Assembly (NCBI RefSeq): GCF_009017495.1
Contig: NZ_CP044990.1
Location: 2,065,001-2,129,000 of the forward strand
Source: Deinococcus sp. AJ005
GTDB taxonomy: Bacteria > Deinococcota > Deinococci > Deinococcales > Deinococcaceae
Direction of reading: 5' to 3'
DNA: 64,000 nt
How positions within the stretch are numbered: position 1 is the stretch's first letter; each line of letters opens with the position of its first letter. Made by a program: the position numbers and the translations under genes. Shown piece after piece: positions 63,771-64,000 of this stretch. Under the pieces are notes generated by a model. The model made no database searches. It worked only from the letters and a program-made list of their open reading frames with translations, and was not told the origin of the DNA.

Positions 63771-64000
63771 ATGACGCAAACTGCCCCGAAAGCCGCTCCT
63801 GACATTGACTGGGCCACCCTCGGCTTCAGCTATATCCGCACCGATCTGCGTTACCTGTCCCACTGGAAGGACGGCGCATGGGACGCGGGCACACTGACGG
63901 AAGACAACATGCTGCACATTGCAGAGGGCAGCACGGCCATCCATTACGGGCAACAGTGTTTCGAGGGCCTCAAGGCGTACCGCTGCAAGGACGGCAGCAT
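63771..64000 (+). CDS. ilvE: Branched-chain amino acid aminotransferase, 5' part
   Basis: The window ends after about 76 codons. IDWATLGFSYIRTDLRYLSHWKDGAWDAGTL and IAEGSTAIHYGQQCFEGLKAYRCKDGS are the N-terminal blocks of the group II BCAT (IlvE) with the FEGLKAY motif. PLP-dependent transamination of Leu, Ile and Val. The lysine and the rest lie outside the window. Confidence 0.9.
   Translation, partial: MTQTAPKAAPDIDWATLGFSYIRTDLRYLSHWKDGAWDAGTLTEDNMLHIAEGSTAIHYGQQCFEGLKAYRCKDGS

Overview
The window is high-GC bacterial chromosome, almost certainly from a Deinococcus. The pointers are an amylosucrase of the D. geothermalis/D. radiodurans type, a CsaB + DUF5693 pair as expected for an S-layer/SLH envelope, an archaeal/Thermus-type homoaconitase-like large subunit, RadA, several small Deinococcus-type hypotheticals, and very many genes with a TANNNT -10 box lying about 6 bp before the start codon (leaderless mRNAs). 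No rRNA, tRNA, CRISPR array, transposase or prophage was found. The species cannot be named from the sequence alone.

Layout. 0.1-11 kb: MATE exporter, metallo-beta-lactamase hydrolase, small acetyltransferase, TrmH/SpoU methyltransferase coupled to an unknown helical protein, YchJ-like protein, a Uma2 nuclease, an AT-rich two-TM protein, a homoaconitase-like large subunit, an MFS carrier and a KhtT/KhtU-like cation:proton antiporter pair. 11-19 kb: M3 oligopeptidase, CAP protein, then a small-domain accessory island on the minus strand (three RibD-C/DHFR-like genes, one frameshifted; YdeI-DUF1801 fusion; DUF4287; HhH; VOC) and an ArsR-AHSA1 operon. 19-29 kb: radA with a DUF2087 gene, a ClpA/ClpC-type unfoldase, CMD protein, envelope beta-protein, etfBA, M23 endopeptidase, styrene-monooxygenase-like flavoprotein. 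29-38 kb: large AAA/TPR regulator divergent from a GAF-GGDEF cyclase, an argH-like remnant, SDR, amylosucrase, DUF2171. 38-48 kb: Aag glycosylase, meaB and methylmalonyl-CoA mutase, csaB-DUF5693, GNAT, miaB. 48-59 kb: oligopeptide-type ABC transporter lacking its ATPases, three tandem Uma2 genes followed by an AT-rich PD-(D/E)XK-like gene, aconitase, a phage-like-domain protein. 59-64 kb: BMP-family binding protein, msrPQ, thioredoxin-like lipoprotein with a partner, and the 5' part of ilvE.

Most genes are housekeeping or generic metabolism. The parts that deserve attention are: (i) two loci where Uma2 genes sit beside an alien AT-rich ORF at the 3' end of an aconitase-family gene; (ii) the 14.2-18.7 kb small-domain island with palindromic operators and a frameshifted member; (iii) TetR-type palindromes shared between the methylmalonyl-CoA mutase promoter and a metallo-hydrolase promoter, plus other palindromes at etfBA and msrPQ; (iv) the invariant 6-bp spacing of leaderless promoters, which helps choose start codons; and (v) a decayed argininosuccinate-lyase 3' end at 34.3-34.5 kb. 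Positions and motifs were read by eye; no searches were run.
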